A stretch of DNA of 64,000 nucleotides, from the NCBI RefSeq assembly GCF_024662015.1, contig NZ_CP102480.1:2204501-2268500 (forward strand). The letters are read 5' to 3'. The DNA is from Nisaea acidiphila (GTDB lineage Bacteria; Pseudomonadota; Alphaproteobacteria; Thalassobaculales; Thalassobaculaceae). A program made the position numbers and the translations under genes. The notes under the pieces are model-generated. The model saw nothing but the letters and a program-made list of their open reading frames with translations. It ran no database searches and was not told the DNA's origin. Within the stretch, counting starts at the first letter, position 1. Each line of letters starts with the position of its first letter. Below are positions 27,636 through 36,158 of the stretch, piece after piece.

Positions 27636-27714
27636 GTCATTCCCGCGAAAGCGGGGACCTAGGGATCGGAGAGCGAGCTTGTGTTCCCCGGGTCCCCATT
27701 TGCATGGGGATGAC
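27636..27714. repeat. Miniature palindromic intergenic repeat
   Basis: A 79-bp element begins GTCATTCCC and ends GGGGATGAC, giving imperfect terminal inverted repeats. It contains two internal hairpins, CCCGC-GAAA-GCGGG (GNRA-type loop) and CCCCAT-TTGC-ATGGGG. Its opening matches the widespread proteobacterial intergenic repeat that starts GTCATTCCCGCGAAAGCGGG. It lies between the GGDEF/EAL-like gene and the convergent regA. Confidence 0.7.
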
Positions 27715-27737
27715 AACATTTTGGGTGCGTAGGAACA

Positions 27738-28292
27738 CTAACCCCGCGGCGCGTGCTTGTTCAAAATCCGCTGCAGGGTGCGGCGGTGCATGCGCAGGCG
27801 CCGGGCGGTCTCGGAAACGTTGCGGCCGCATTGCTCGAAGACCCGCTGGATATGCTCCCAGCGCACCCGGTCGGCGGACATCGGATTGTCCGGCGGCGGC
27901 GGCAGGGCTTCGGCGTGATCGAGCAGGGCGGCGGCGACCGCGTCGGCGTCGGCCGGCTTCGGCAGGTAATCGACCGCTCCCGCTTTCACTGCGGCGACGG
28001 CCGTCGCGATATTGCCGTAGCCTGTCAGCATGATGATGCGGGCATCCGGATTGGCGTCCCGTAGCGCGGTGACGACGTCGAGCCCGCTGCCGTCGGTCAG
28101 GCGCATGTCGAGCACCGCATAAGCGGGCGGTTCGGCCTTCACGGCCTCCAGCCCCTCCGCGACTGAGCCCGCCCCGGTTACGGAGAAACCGCGCTTCTCC
28201 ATCGCCCGGACAAGCCGGTTGCGAAACGGCTCGTCATCGTCGAGCACCAACAATTTCCGGGTCTCGTCGACCCCGATCTGATCGTCTGTCAC
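27738..28292 (-). CDS. regA: Redox response regulator RegA/ActR/PrrA
   Basis: 184 residues. The receiver domain has an acidic pocket (LVLDDDE, residues 16-21), the phospho-acceptor aspartate in LDMRLTDGSG (D62) and a conserved lysine in DYLPKPAD. The C-terminal Fis-type helix-turn-helix reads GRNVSETARRLRMHRRTLQR, which is the nearly invariant DNA-binding helix of the RegA/ActR/PrrA family. It is a global regulator of respiration, carbon and nitrogen metabolism in response to redox state. It follows regB by 67 nt on the same strand and is very probably co-transcribed with it. Confidence 0.93.
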   Translation of the reverse strand: MTDDQIGVDETRKLLVLDDDEPFRNRLVRAMEKRGFSVTGAGSVAEGLEAVKAEPPAYAVLDMRLTDGSGLDVVTALRDANPDARIIMLTGYGNIATAVAAVKAGAVDYLPKPADADAVAAALLDHAEALPPPPDNPMSADRVRWEHIQRVFEQCGRNVSETARRLRMHRRTLQRILNKHAPRG

Positions 28293-28359
28293 CTAGCGTC
28301 TCCGCCATTTCCGGCCGGGAACGGCCATCCCCGCTTACTTAAAGGAAAACTGTGGACCG

Positions 28360-29724
28360 TCAAGAATCCGTCACCCCGGCCTCGAGGTCGGGACGGGTCC
28401 ATCGCACGGCCACGCGCGCACCGCCCTCGGCCCGATTCGAGAAGGCGAGGGACGCGCCGCCGCGCTCCAGCAGGGTCTTGGCGATGAAGATGCCGAGCCC
28501 CATATGGCCGTCCTGGCCGGCCCGGCTGGAGACATAGGGCTCCCCCAGCCGGTCGAGGACCAGCGGCGCGAAGCCGGGCCCGTCATCCTCAATGATGATA
28601 GAGGCGGTGTTCTCGTCCCAATAGACCGTGATCTCCACCGTTTCCGACGCGAACTGGACGGCATTCTGCACCAGGGTTCCGATACCCTGGTTCATCTCCG
28701 GCGTCAGCACGACCCGCGGCTGATCCGCCGCGGCCGCTTCGCCCGGCTCAAGATCGAGCGCACCGTCCGGACCGTGCTGCTCAATGATGACAACGACATC
28801 CTCGCGCTGATGCGGCGCCGCCGCGCTCTCGACCATTGCGCTGAAGGGCACGGTCTTGAACGGCCCTCCGGTATCCTGATCGGGACGGCGGGAGAATTCG
28901 GTCAGGATATCGCGGCAGCGGGCGGATTCGCTCAGCAGCAGCTCCACATCCTCGCGCCATTCGCTGTCTTCGGGCAGATCCTTGCGCAATTCGCGCGCGA
29001 CGACGGCGATGGTGCTGAGCGGCGTGCCGAGCTCGTGGGCCGCCGCCGCGGCCAGCCCGCCAAGCGCGGAAAGCTGCTGCTCGCGCGACAGCGCGAGCCG
29101 GGTTGCCGCGAAAGCGTCGGACATGCGCCGCGCATCCCGGTTCACACGGTAGGTATATCCCGCGATGAACAGCGTCGCGATGACGATCGCGACCCAGAGC
29201 CCGACGACATAAAGATCCGGCAGTTGCAGAGCCTCTTCCGGCCAGGGAAGCGGCTGATGCACCACCGCGAGCAGCGTTGCCGAGATCAGCGCGAGGAAGC
29301 TCAGCCAGACCGTCGCCCGGCCGGAAAGAATGGTCGCCGAGACGGTGACCGGCGCGATCAGCATCAGCGCAAAGGGGTTCTGAAGGCCGCCGGTCCAGTA
29401 AAGCAGGTAGGCAAGCTGGGCGATATCGAAGGCCAGCCCGAAAGCCGCCGTACGGCTGCTCTGGCGCACGGACTGGCAGACGAGGTTGTAGAACGCCCCG
29501 AAAGCGACGATGCCGAGCGTGATCTCCAGCGGCAGGGGGAAGCCGAGACCGAAATGAACGACGAGAAGACTGACCAGCTGGCCCATCAGGGCGACCCATC
29601 GGATCATGGTCAGCGTGCGCGCGCCCGCCGGCCCCAGCCCGTCGGCACGGCCAAAGCGTTCTTGCGGGTCTTCCAGGTTGCTGCGCTCCAGGGCCACGCG
29701 CTTCGTCTCCACGGTTTCCGTCAT
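28360..29724 (-). CDS. regB: Redox sensor histidine kinase RegB/ActS/PrrB
   Basis: 454 residues. Six membrane helices occupy about residues 40-195, with the quinone-sensing heptapeptide GGLQNPF at 112-118. The H-box is AAAAHELGTPLSTI with H230. A cysteine follows exactly 40 residues later (C270 in SESARCRDIL), the same spacing as H225 and C265 of Rhodobacter capsulatus RegB, where this cysteine is redox-active. The C-terminal ATPase domain has IIEDDGPGFAP and MGLGIFIAKTLL. It phosphorylates RegA. The kinase gene precedes regA, and the SCO/SenC gene often linked to this pair lies about 6 kb away. Confidence 0.93.
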   Translation of the reverse strand: MTETVETKRVALERSNLEDPQERFGRADGLGPAGARTLTMIRWVALMGQLVSLLVVHFGLGFPLPLEITLGIVAFGAFYNLVCQSVRQSSRTAAFGLAFDIAQLAYLLYWTGGLQNPFALMLIAPVTVSATILSGRATVWLSFLALISATLLAVVHQPLPWPEEALQLPDLYVVGLWVAIVIATLFIAGYTYRVNRDARRMSDAFAATRLALSREQQLSALGGLAAAAAHELGTPLSTIAVVARELRKDLPEDSEWREDVELLLSESARCRDILTEFSRRPDQDTGGPFKTVPFSAMVESAAAPHQREDVVVIIEQHGPDGALDLEPGEAAAADQPRVVLTPEMNQGIGTLVQNAVQFASETVEITVYWDENTASIIIEDDGPGFAPLVLDRLGEPYVSSRAGQDGHMGLGIFIAKTLLERGGASLAFSNRAEGGARVAVRWTRPDLEAGVTDS

Positions 29725-29805
29725 TGTCCACTAACACGCCTCAGTCTATGGTCGCGACGGCCAAATCGGCATACTCGGAACTGCAACCCCATCGAGTCAG
29801 ATTCA

Positions 29806-30576
29806 ATGAGCAAGGCGGTCATCGACGTCCGGGACCTGAAGAAGCGCTATGGCGACGTCCATGCGGTGCGCGGAGTCAGCTTCACCGTCGAGGCGGGAAC
29901 GACGGTCGGGCTGCTCGGCGGCAACGGCGCGGGCAAGACAACCACCATCGCGATGACGCTCGGCCTCCTGGAGCCGTCGGGCGGCAGCGTTTCGATCCTC
30001 GGCTGCGACATGGCGCGCGACCGGTACCGGGCCCTGCCCTACATGAATTTCTCCTCGCCCTATGTCGACCTGCCGCACCGGCTGACGGTGCGCGAGAATC
30101 TCAGGATCTATGCCGGTCTCTATTCCGTACCCGACCCGAAAGCCCGGATCGACGAGCTCGCGGCGCAGCTCCATATGGAGGATTTCATGACCCGACCGTC
30201 CGGCAGGCTGTCGGCCGGACAGAAAACCCGGGTGGCGCTCGCCAAGGCGCTGATCAACAGGCCGCGCGTTCTGCTGCTGGATGAACCCACGGCCTCTCTC
30301 GACCCGGATACGGGGGACTGGATTCGGACCTATCTCGAAAACTACCAGCGCGACACCGGGGCCACCGTGCTGCTCGCCTCGCACAACATGCAGGAGGTCG
30401 AGCGGCTCTGTTCAGAGGTCCTGATGATGCGCCAGGGCGCCATCGTGGACCGGGGCAGCCCGGCGGCGCTGCTGGCGAAATACGGGCGCGAAAGCATGGA
30501 CGAGGTCTTCCTCGACATCGCACGGCAGACCGGTGCCGCGGTCGGTGCGAACGGCCAGGAACAGGGGGCGGCATGA
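29806..30576 (+). CDS. ABC transporter ATP-binding protein (ABC-2 type exporter)
   Basis: 256 residues from the ATG at 29806. Motifs in order: Walker A GGNGAGKTTT, a Q-loop position occupied by NFSSPYVDLPHR, signature LSAGQKTRVALAKAL, Walker B VLLLDEPTASLDP and the H-loop HNMQEVE. The 3' end overlaps the permease gene by 4 nt (ATGA), so the two form one transporter. The architecture is that of the DRA/NodI/CcmA-like export group; the substrate is unknown. It is divergent from regB with an 81-bp gap. Confidence 0.88.
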   Translation: MSKAVIDVRDLKKRYGDVHAVRGVSFTVEAGTTVGLLGGNGAGKTTTIAMTLGLLEPSGGSVSILGCDMARDRYRALPYMNFSSPYVDLPHRLTVRENLRIYAGLYSVPDPKARIDELAAQLHMEDFMTRPSGRLSAGQKTRVALAKALINRPRVLLLDEPTASLDPDTGDWIRTYLENYQRDTGATVLLASHNMQEVERLCSEVLMMRQGAIVDRGSPAALLAKYGRESMDEVFLDIARQTGAAVGANGQEQGAA

Positions 30577-31406
30577 GCGCGGATCTCGATTTTACCCCTC
30601 CGCCGGCCTCGCTGTTCTCGTCCCGCCGGGTCGGGGCGATGGCGCTGCGCTATTTCTACCTGCTGCGCAGCTCCTGGCCGCGGCTCATCGAAATGGCCTA
30701 CTGGCCGACGATGCAGATGATCCTCTGGGGTTTCGTCACCAAATTCTTCATCGGCGAGTCGAGCTGGATCGCGGGTGCCGCCGGCGTGCTGCTCGCGGGC
30801 GTCCTGCTTTGGGACATCCTGTTCCGGGGGCAGATGGGCTTCGCGCTCTGCTTCCTCGAGGAGATGTGGTCGCGCAATCTCGGCCATCTCTTCGTCAGCC
30901 CGCTCAGGCCGCACGAATTCATCGTCTCCATGATGACGATGAGCCTCGCCCGGACCTTGATCGGCGCCCTGCCGCCCGCCATTCTGGCCATACTGCTCTA
31001 TCAGTTCTCGATCTTCACCCTCGGCCTGCCGCTGGTCGCTTTCATGACCTGCCTCTTCTTCATGGGCTGGGGCATCGGGCTGCTGGTGATTGGGGTGATC
31101 CTCCGTTTCGGGCTCGGCGCCGAGTCCCTTGCCTGGGTGCTGGTCTTCGCCTTCGCGCCGATCTCGGCGGTCTATTACCCGGTCGAGGTCATGCCCGAAT
31201 GGCTGCAAATCGTCGCCTGGTGCACACCGTCGGCCTATGTCTTCGAAGGTATGCGCGAGGTGCTGTTCCACGGCAATTTCAGGCTCGACCTGATCGCCGG
31301 AGCGATGGCGATGAACCTGGTCTATTTCGCGATCGGCTCCGCCGTCTTCTGGTGGGCCTACCGCTATGCTCGCCGGGAAGGCAAGCTGCTTCAGGTCGGC
31401 GAATAG
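30573..31406 (+). CDS. ABC-2 type transporter permease
   Basis: 277 residues with six predicted membrane helices. It carries the ABC-2 family segment with SPLRPHEFIVSMM in the middle and a C-terminal FAPISAVYYPVEVMPEWLQ motif, the typical P-x-x-x-P region before the last helices. It pairs with the ATP-binding protein encoded immediately upstream (ATGA overlap). Together they should export a lipid, polysaccharide or drug-like compound, not further defined. The 3' end overlaps the convergent Nudix gene by 16 bp. Confidence 0.86.
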   Translation: MSADLDFTPPPASLFSSRRVGAMALRYFYLLRSSWPRLIEMAYWPTMQMILWGFVTKFFIGESSWIAGAAGVLLAGVLLWDILFRGQMGFALCFLEEMWSRNLGHLFVSPLRPHEFIVSMMTMSLARTLIGALPPAILAILLYQFSIFTLGLPLVAFMTCLFFMGWGIGLLVIGVILRFGLGAESLAWVLVFAFAPISAVYYPVEVMPEWLQIVAWCTPSAYVFEGMREVLFHGNFRLDLIAGAMAMNLVYFAIGSAVFWWAYRYARREGKLLQVGE

Positions 31407-31999
31407 AGCGGCGCCAGGATATCCTTCAGCCCGGCGACCTTCGGATCGCCGGAGGTGAGAATGTAAAGCCCCGCCTCGTGCAGGCCGACCAGATGCATTG
31501 CCGTCATCCGCAAATCGCGCTTCAGCAATCGCTCATAGAGTTCGACCAGCGGGACCGGCACTGTCTCGATGTCCTCCGCCTCGTCGAACGAGGTCTCGCC
31601 GGTCACCTCGGCGCCCACCGCGAGAAAGCTGAAGCAGGTATTGTTCATCGTCGCGGCGTTCGGGAACATCTGCCCGGTCTGCACCCAGTACGGTGCCTCT
31701 GCGCCGGTCTCCTCGGCAAGTTCGCGCTTGGCGGTGCCGAGCGGATCGGTCTCGCCCGGATCGACGGTTCCGCTTGGCAGCCCGAGCACCACCTCGCCGA
31801 TACCGTGACGGTATTCCCGGATCATCAGGACCTGCCCGTCCCCGGTCACCGGAACCATGTTCACCCAGTTCGGCAGCTCGATGACGTGATAGGGCTCGAC
31901 GATGACGCCGTGCGGCGTCTCGCAGCGATCCATGCGATGGGAGAGAAACCGGTCGCGGAAATTGATCCGGCTGTCGAGCACGCGCCAGGGTTTGGGCAT
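31391..31999 (-). CDS. Nudix hydrolase
   Basis: 202 residues. The Nudix box at about residues 77-100 reads GTVDPGET, followed by GTAKRELAEETGA. It contains all catalytic acidic residues but one residue more than the canonical spacing between the first glutamate and REL. The surrounding fold (VNMVPVTGDGQVLMIREYR) resembles ADP-ribose pyrophosphatase-type enzymes. GGAGAGG precedes the ATG at 31999. It lies 17 nt downstream of cobT on the same strand and is probably co-transcribed, though no direct link to cobalamin synthesis is evident. Confidence 0.85.
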   Translation of the reverse strand: MPKPWRVLDSRINFRDRFLSHRMDRCETPHGVIVEPYHVIELPNWVNMVPVTGDGQVLMIREYRHGIGEVVLGLPSGTVDPGETDPLGTAKRELAEETGAEAPYWVQTGQMFPNAATMNNTCFSFLAVGAEVTGETSFDEAEDIETVPVPLVELYERLLKRDLRMTAMHLVGLHEAGLYILTSGDPKVAGLKDILAPLYSPT

Positions 32000-32016
32000 G
32001 GGACCTCTCCGATGGC

Positions 32017-33051
32017 TCAGGAGGGGCCGCTGACGCCGGCATCGGCGAAAGTCGCCATGCCGTTATGACAGGCGACCGCCGCCTTGACGATGCCGATCGC
32101 GACCGCCGCGCCCGAGCCTTCCCCGAGCCGCATGCCGAGATCGAGCAAAGGCTCCTTGCCGATCTTCTCCAGCAGCAGCCTGTGGCCCGGCTCCGCGGAA
32201 CAGTGCGCGACCTGGCAATGCTCGATGCTGCGCGGATCGGCGGCATAGAGGACCGACGCAGCCGCCGTGCAGGCGAAGCCGTCGAGCAGGACCGGGACCC
32301 GGCCCATGCGCGCGGCGAGCACCGCGCCGGCGATCGCCGCGAGCTCGAGACCGCCGACGGAAGCGAAAAGCTCCAGCGGATCATCGGTCCGTGCCTTGTG
32401 CAGAGCAACGCCGTCGGCGACGGCTTTCACCTTCGCCTTGTAGGCGTCTCCGGTGACGCCGGTGCCCGGTCCGGTCCAGTCCTCGGCGCTGCCGCCAAAC
32501 AGCGCATGGGCGATCGCGGCCGCCGAGGTCGAGTTGCCGATCCCCATCTCGCCGAGACAAAGCAGATCGATGCCCGGCTCCACCGCCATCATGCCGTAGG
32601 CCATCGCCTTGGCGCATTCGTCCTCACTCATGGCCGGCGCCTCGGTGAAATCCGCTGTCGGCTGCTCCAGCGCCATCTCGTAGACCCGGAGATCGGCATC
32701 GTGCAGCTCGGCGAGCTGGTTCACCGCCGCGCCGCCCGAGACGAAATTGTGCACCATCTGCTGGGTCACCGCGGGCGGATAGGCGGAGACGCCCTTGGCC
32801 GTCACCCCGTGATTGGCGGCGAAGACGCAGATCCGCGGATGGGCGATGCTCGGCGGATGCTTGCCCTGCCAGGCGGCGACCCAGCGGGTCAGCTCCTCCA
32901 GCTTGCCGAGCGCGCCTGCGGGCTTGGTGAGCTGCGCCTCGCGGCTCGCGGCTTCGGTACCGGCCTCTAAATCGGCCGGCGGCAGGGCGCGGAACAGGCC
33001 GCGGATCTCGTCGAAGGTCGCGCTCTCGGGGGAAAAACGTTCGTCGCTCAT
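32017..33051 (-). CDS. cobT: Nicotinate-nucleotide--dimethylbenzimidazole phosphoribosyltransferase
   Basis: 344 residues from the ATG at 33051; longer in-frame extensions overlap the region of the divergent cobS. The enzyme makes alpha-ribazole phosphate, the lower ligand of cobalamin, from nicotinate mononucleotide and dimethylbenzimidazole. Family motifs are LTKPAGALGKLEEL, FAANHGVTAKGVSAYP, GEMGIGNSTSAAAIAHAL and, near the C-terminus, GMRLGEGSGAA with the catalytic glutamate at about residue 311. Length is normal for CobT. It is divergent from cobS (124-bp gap), as in many alphaproteobacteria. Confidence 0.95.
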   Translation of the reverse strand: MSDERFSPESATFDEIRGLFRALPPADLEAGTEAASREAQLTKPAGALGKLEELTRWVAAWQGKHPPSIAHPRICVFAANHGVTAKGVSAYPPAVTQQMVHNFVSGGAAVNQLAELHDADLRVYEMALEQPTADFTEAPAMSEDECAKAMAYGMMAVEPGIDLLCLGEMGIGNSTSAAAIAHALFGGSAEDWTGPGTGVTGDAYKAKVKAVADGVALHKARTDDPLELFASVGGLELAAIAGAVLAARMGRVPVLLDGFACTAAASVLYAADPRSIEHCQVAHCSAEPGHRLLLEKIGKEPLLDLGMRLGEGSGAAVAIGIVKAAVACHNGMATFADAGVSGPS

Positions 33052-33175
33052 GGCCGCCAATCGAAGAAGTCTTGCAGGTTGCCGCCCCCTATACAGGCCC
33101 GGACCGCGCATGCATAGTCCGCGGGCGACGGCCCGCGCCGTCCGAAGAGCAGTTCCGGCGAGGGAAGCGGAGAAC

Positions 33176-33991
33176 ATGGCGAGCGAGAAACCGGCTCCGG
33201 CACGGCGCCCCTGGTGGGCCGACGACCTCGCCCTCGCCCTGATGTTCCTGACCCGCCTGCCGGTCCCGGCCCCGCTCCGCGCCGAACGACCGCTGATGCA
33301 TGCGGGCTGGGCCTTCCCCCTCGTCGGCCTCCTCACCGGCGCACTCGGCGGCGGCGCGCTCTTGCTCGGCGCCACGGTCGGACTTCCGCTACTTGCGGCC
33401 GCGCTTCTCGCGCTCGCTCTCGGCGCCATTCTCACCGGCGCGCTGCACGAGGACGGGCTCGCCGATCTCGCGGACGGGTTCGGCGGCGGCGGCACGAAAG
33501 AGCGCAAGATCGAGATCATGCGGGACAGCCGGGTCGGCAGCTACGGCGTACTGGCGCTCGTCATCGTGACCGGCCTGAAGGCCGCCGCGCTCGCCAATAT
33601 CGCCATTGCCGCGCCCTGGCTCGCCGCCTTCGCCTTCGCGGCGGCGCAGGTGCTCGGGCGGACCGCGATCCTGCCGGTCGCCTATTTCCTCGCCCCGGCG
33701 ACGGCAAGCGGCCTCGGCACCGGCGCCGGGCGGCCGAAAGCGGTAACCACGGGACTTTGCATCGCGCTTGGCACCCTCATCTGTTTCTCGCTTCTCCCAG
33801 GCGCGGGATTCGTCACCGCGCTGATCGCGACATCGCTCGCCGCTTTGGCGACGGCCGGCCTCGCACAGCGCCAGATCGGCGGCTACACGGGCGACGTACT
33901 CGGCGGCAGCGAGCAGGTCGTCGAGTGCTTCGTCCTGCTCTCCCTCTCCCTGCTTCCGGCCGGCGCGGCCGGTTTTTCCTGGCCGCTATGA
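33176..33991 (+). CDS. cobS: Adenosylcobinamide-GDP ribazoletransferase (cobalamin synthase)
   Basis: 271 residues, mostly membrane-embedded, from the ATG at 33176 just downstream of AGGGAAGCGGAG. The family motif HEDGLADLADGFGGG is at residues 91-105, and KIEIMRDSRVGSYG and GYTGDVLGGSEQ follow. It joins adenosylcobinamide-GDP to alpha-ribazole (phosphate) in the last assembly stage of cobalamin. It overlaps the downstream phosphatase gene in ATGA and is divergent from cobT, so late cobalamin assembly is grouped here. Confidence 0.94.
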   Translation: MASEKPAPARRPWWADDLALALMFLTRLPVPAPLRAERPLMHAGWAFPLVGLLTGALGGGALLLGATVGLPLLAAALLALALGAILTGALHEDGLADLADGFGGGGTKERKIEIMRDSRVGSYGVLALVIVTGLKAAALANIAIAAPWLAAFAFAAAQVLGRTAILPVAYFLAPATASGLGTGAGRPKAVTTGLCIALGTLICFSLLPGAGFVTALIATSLAALATAGLAQRQIGGYTGDVLGGSEQVVECFVLLSLSLLPAGAAGFSWPL

Positions 33992-34611
33992 GCGCGGCGA
34001 CCCGCTGGCACCTGCTGCGCCACGCCCCGGCGGCCGTGGCGAAAGGGACGATCTACGGCCGCACGGACGTCTCCGCGGAACCGCAGGATCCGGCGGTCCT
34101 TAACCGGATCGCCGCCCGGCTGCCCACGGACGCCACCCTCGTCACCACCCCGCTCCGCCGGACCGCCGAGACGGCTGAAATGCTGCGTTCCGCCGGTTGG
34201 GTCGCGAGTGCGGAGACAATCGAGCCCGCCTTCCGGGAGCAGGATTTCGGCGCCTGGGAAGGCCGGACCCATGCCGGTCTCGCGGAAGGCGGATCGCCGG
34301 ACTATGCCGCGTTCTGGGACGATCCCGCGCGCAACCGGCCACCGGGCGGCGAGAGTTTCGCCGACCTCGCGGCGCGCGTCGCGCCCGCCCTTGCCGGGCT
34401 GAATGCGACCCATGCGGGACGGGATATCGTCGTCATCGGCCACGGCGGATCGATCCGGGCCATACTCTCAGTAGTGCTGAAACTGACGCCTGAGGTCGCG
34501 CTCTCGCTGGACATCGCGCCGCTCTCCCTCAGCCTCGCCGATCATTTCGCCGGCACCGGCGCCCTCCCGCCATGGCGGCTGCGCGGGATCAATCTCCCGC
34601 CGGATAACTGA
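33988..34611 (+). CDS. Histidine phosphatase, probable alpha-ribazole phosphatase (CobC-like)
   Basis: 207 residues of the phosphoglycerate-mutase-like superfamily. The catalytic LLRHAP motif holds R11 and H12; the acidic FREQDFGAWEG region and the second histidine in VVIGHGGS (H152) complete the site. The four-base overlap with cobS supports the assignment as the phosphatase that removes the 5'-phosphate from alpha-ribazole phosphate or cobalamin phosphate. By sequence alone another small-molecule phosphatase would be possible. Confidence 0.82.
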   Translation: MSAATRWHLLRHAPAAVAKGTIYGRTDVSAEPQDPAVLNRIAARLPTDATLVTTPLRRTAETAEMLRSAGWVASAETIEPAFREQDFGAWEGRTHAGLAEGGSPDYAAFWDDPARNRPPGGESFADLAARVAPALAGLNATHAGRDIVVIGHGGSIRAILSVVLKLTPEVALSLDIAPLSLSLADHFAGTGALPPWRLRGINLPPDN

Positions 34612-34681
34612 GCTTCACATTGCCGCCACAAGGACCATTTAGGAATCTGCCGGCCAATCAGAGTGATCAAGGGGATCCAGG

Positions 34682-35356
34682 ATGCGTATCAGTCTTCTCG
34701 CCGCTTTTCTTCTCACCGCGGCGCTTCTGGCCGGCCCGGCCCGGGCGGCGGACGAGGCTCCGTCCCTCACCGTCGAACGCGCCCGGCTGACCCTGCTGGA
34801 TCTCACCTCCGATCCGGACACGGTCGGCCCGGTCGCGGATTACCTGAAGAAGGCCAAGGGCGTCCTGATCATCCCGCAGCTTGTGAAGGCCGGGTTCATC
34901 GTCGGCGGCGAATACGGCAAGGGTGTGCTGGTTGCCCGTACCGCGCCCGGCGACTGGAGCGATCCCTCCTTCTATTCGCTGGCCGCCGGAAGCATCGGCC
35001 TGCAGATCGGTGTCGAGGCGAAGCAGATCCTGCTCGTCGTGATGACGGAAAAGGGCCTGAACTCGCTCATGAGCGACCAGCTTAAGTTCGGCGCGGATGC
35101 CAGCGTGGCGGTCGGCACGCTCGGCGGCGGGGTCGGCGCGTCCAGCGCCGGATCGCTCGGCGCGGATTTCATCGCCTTTGCCAAATCCAAGGGCTTGTTC
35201 GGCGGCGGCGCCCTCGACGGCGCGGTCATTCAAACCCTGCCGGAGCAGAATGAGGCGTTTTACCGCACCGCCGCGACACCCAAGCAAATCCTGATCGAAC
35301 GCACGGTTTCCTCCGGCGAGGCCTCACAGCTTCGCAATGCGCTCTCGAAATACTGA
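34682..35356 (+). CDS. SYLF-domain lipid-binding protein (Ysc84-like), secreted
   Basis: 224 residues. A Sec signal peptide ends ARA near residue 22. The mature part is a SYLF domain: KKAKGVLIIPQLVKAGFIVG, GKGVLVAR, DPSFYSLAAGSIGLQIGVEA, and FGADASVAVGTLGGGVGA. This family binds phospholipids in eukaryotes and occurs as periplasmic or outer-membrane-associated proteins in bacteria; the bacterial role is poorly defined. It stands alone between the cobalamin genes and the SCO-family gene. Confidence 0.85.
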   Translation: MRISLLAAFLLTAALLAGPARAADEAPSLTVERARLTLLDLTSDPDTVGPVADYLKKAKGVLIIPQLVKAGFIVGGEYGKGVLVARTAPGDWSDPSFYSLAAGSIGLQIGVEAKQILLVVMTEKGLNSLMSDQLKFGADASVAVGTLGGGVGASSAGSLGADFIAFAKSKGLFGGGALDGAVIQTLPEQNEAFYRTAATPKQILIERTVSSGEASQLRNALSKY

Positions 35357-35423
35357 CTCGGCCTCGCCATATTGCTGGAGGTAGGCCCGCGGGACGGGCC
35401 GGCGCACATGACCGGATAATCTT

Positions 35424-36029
35424 ATGTCGAAACGGACCTTCCTCTTCCTTGTCAGCTTCCTCGGACTCGCGCTCGTCGGCTCGATCGCGGCCGGCTACTG
35501 GCTGGTCAGCGGCGGACGCATCGGCCAGACGGAGACCGCGGACCTGATCGGCGGTCCCTTCAGTCTCACCGACGAGACCGGCGCCACGCTTTCGAACGAG
35601 GATCTGAAGGGCCGCTACATGATGGTCTTCTTCGGCTACACTTACTGCCCGGACGTCTGCCCGACGACCCTGACCGTGGTGACCCAGGCGCTCGACATGC
35701 TGGAACCAGAGGTCCGCGAGAAGGTCGAGCCGGTCTTCATAACCATCGACCCGGCACGCGACACCAGCGAGGCGCTCGCCGCCTATTCGCAGCATTTCCA
35801 CGACAGGATCCACTATCTGACCGGCACGCCGGAGCAGATCGGCGAGGTTGCCAAGGCCTACCGGGTATTTTACCAGAAGGTGGAGAGCGAGGAGTTCAGC
35901 GACTATCTGATGGACCACTCGACCATCACCTACCTGATGGGTCCGGACGGCCGCTATGTCAGCCATTACGGCTTCAATTCCGAGCCGGACGAGATCGCGA
36001 AGGACCTGACTCAGCGGATTGCCGGCTGA
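35424..36029 (+). CDS. SCO1/SenC family copper protein
   Basis: 201 residues with an N-terminal membrane anchor (residues 5-28) and a periplasmic thioredoxin-like domain. The copper ligands are C75 and C79 in YCPDVCP and H165 in MDHSTITYL. SCO proteins deliver copper to the CuA site of cytochrome c oxidase, and the homologues SenC/PrrC are often encoded beside regA/regB. Here it is about 6 kb from that pair. The gene is monocistronic by context. Confidence 0.9.
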   Translation: MSKRTFLFLVSFLGLALVGSIAAGYWLVSGGRIGQTETADLIGGPFSLTDETGATLSNEDLKGRYMMVFFGYTYCPDVCPTTLTVVTQALDMLEPEVREKVEPVFITIDPARDTSEALAAYSQHFHDRIHYLTGTPEQIGEVAKAYRVFYQKVESEEFSDYLMDHSTITYLMGPDGRYVSHYGFNSEPDEIAKDLTQRIAG

Positions 36030-36145
36030 CACCGGCCGATTTCGGCGCCGCAGGCACGGCAGTTCTTCCGCATCGTGGGCGCGGGTCCGCTTGCCGGGAA
36101 ACATGCCCGGGACTAAGCTCCGGCATCTTTTCGCCTCTTCCAGAC

Positions 36146-36152
36146 AAGGAGA
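36146..36152 (+). promoter_or_regulatory. Ribosome-binding site that decides the start of the DHDPS-family gene
   Basis: AAGGAGA lies 6 nt before the ATG at 36159. It directly abuts the alternative ATG at 36153, which is therefore unlikely to be used. Confidence 0.75.
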
Positions 36153-36158
36153 ATGCGC

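Noticed and set aside
28504-29805. 434-codon N-terminal extension of the ABC ATP-binding protein over regB
   Set aside because: It is antisense to regB, and the ABC domain begins exactly at the ATG at 29806.
33052-33175. Possible cobalamin riboswitch between cobT and cobS
   Set aside because: The 124-bp gap lacks the GCCACTG-type conserved box and is too short for a full riboswitch plus promoter.
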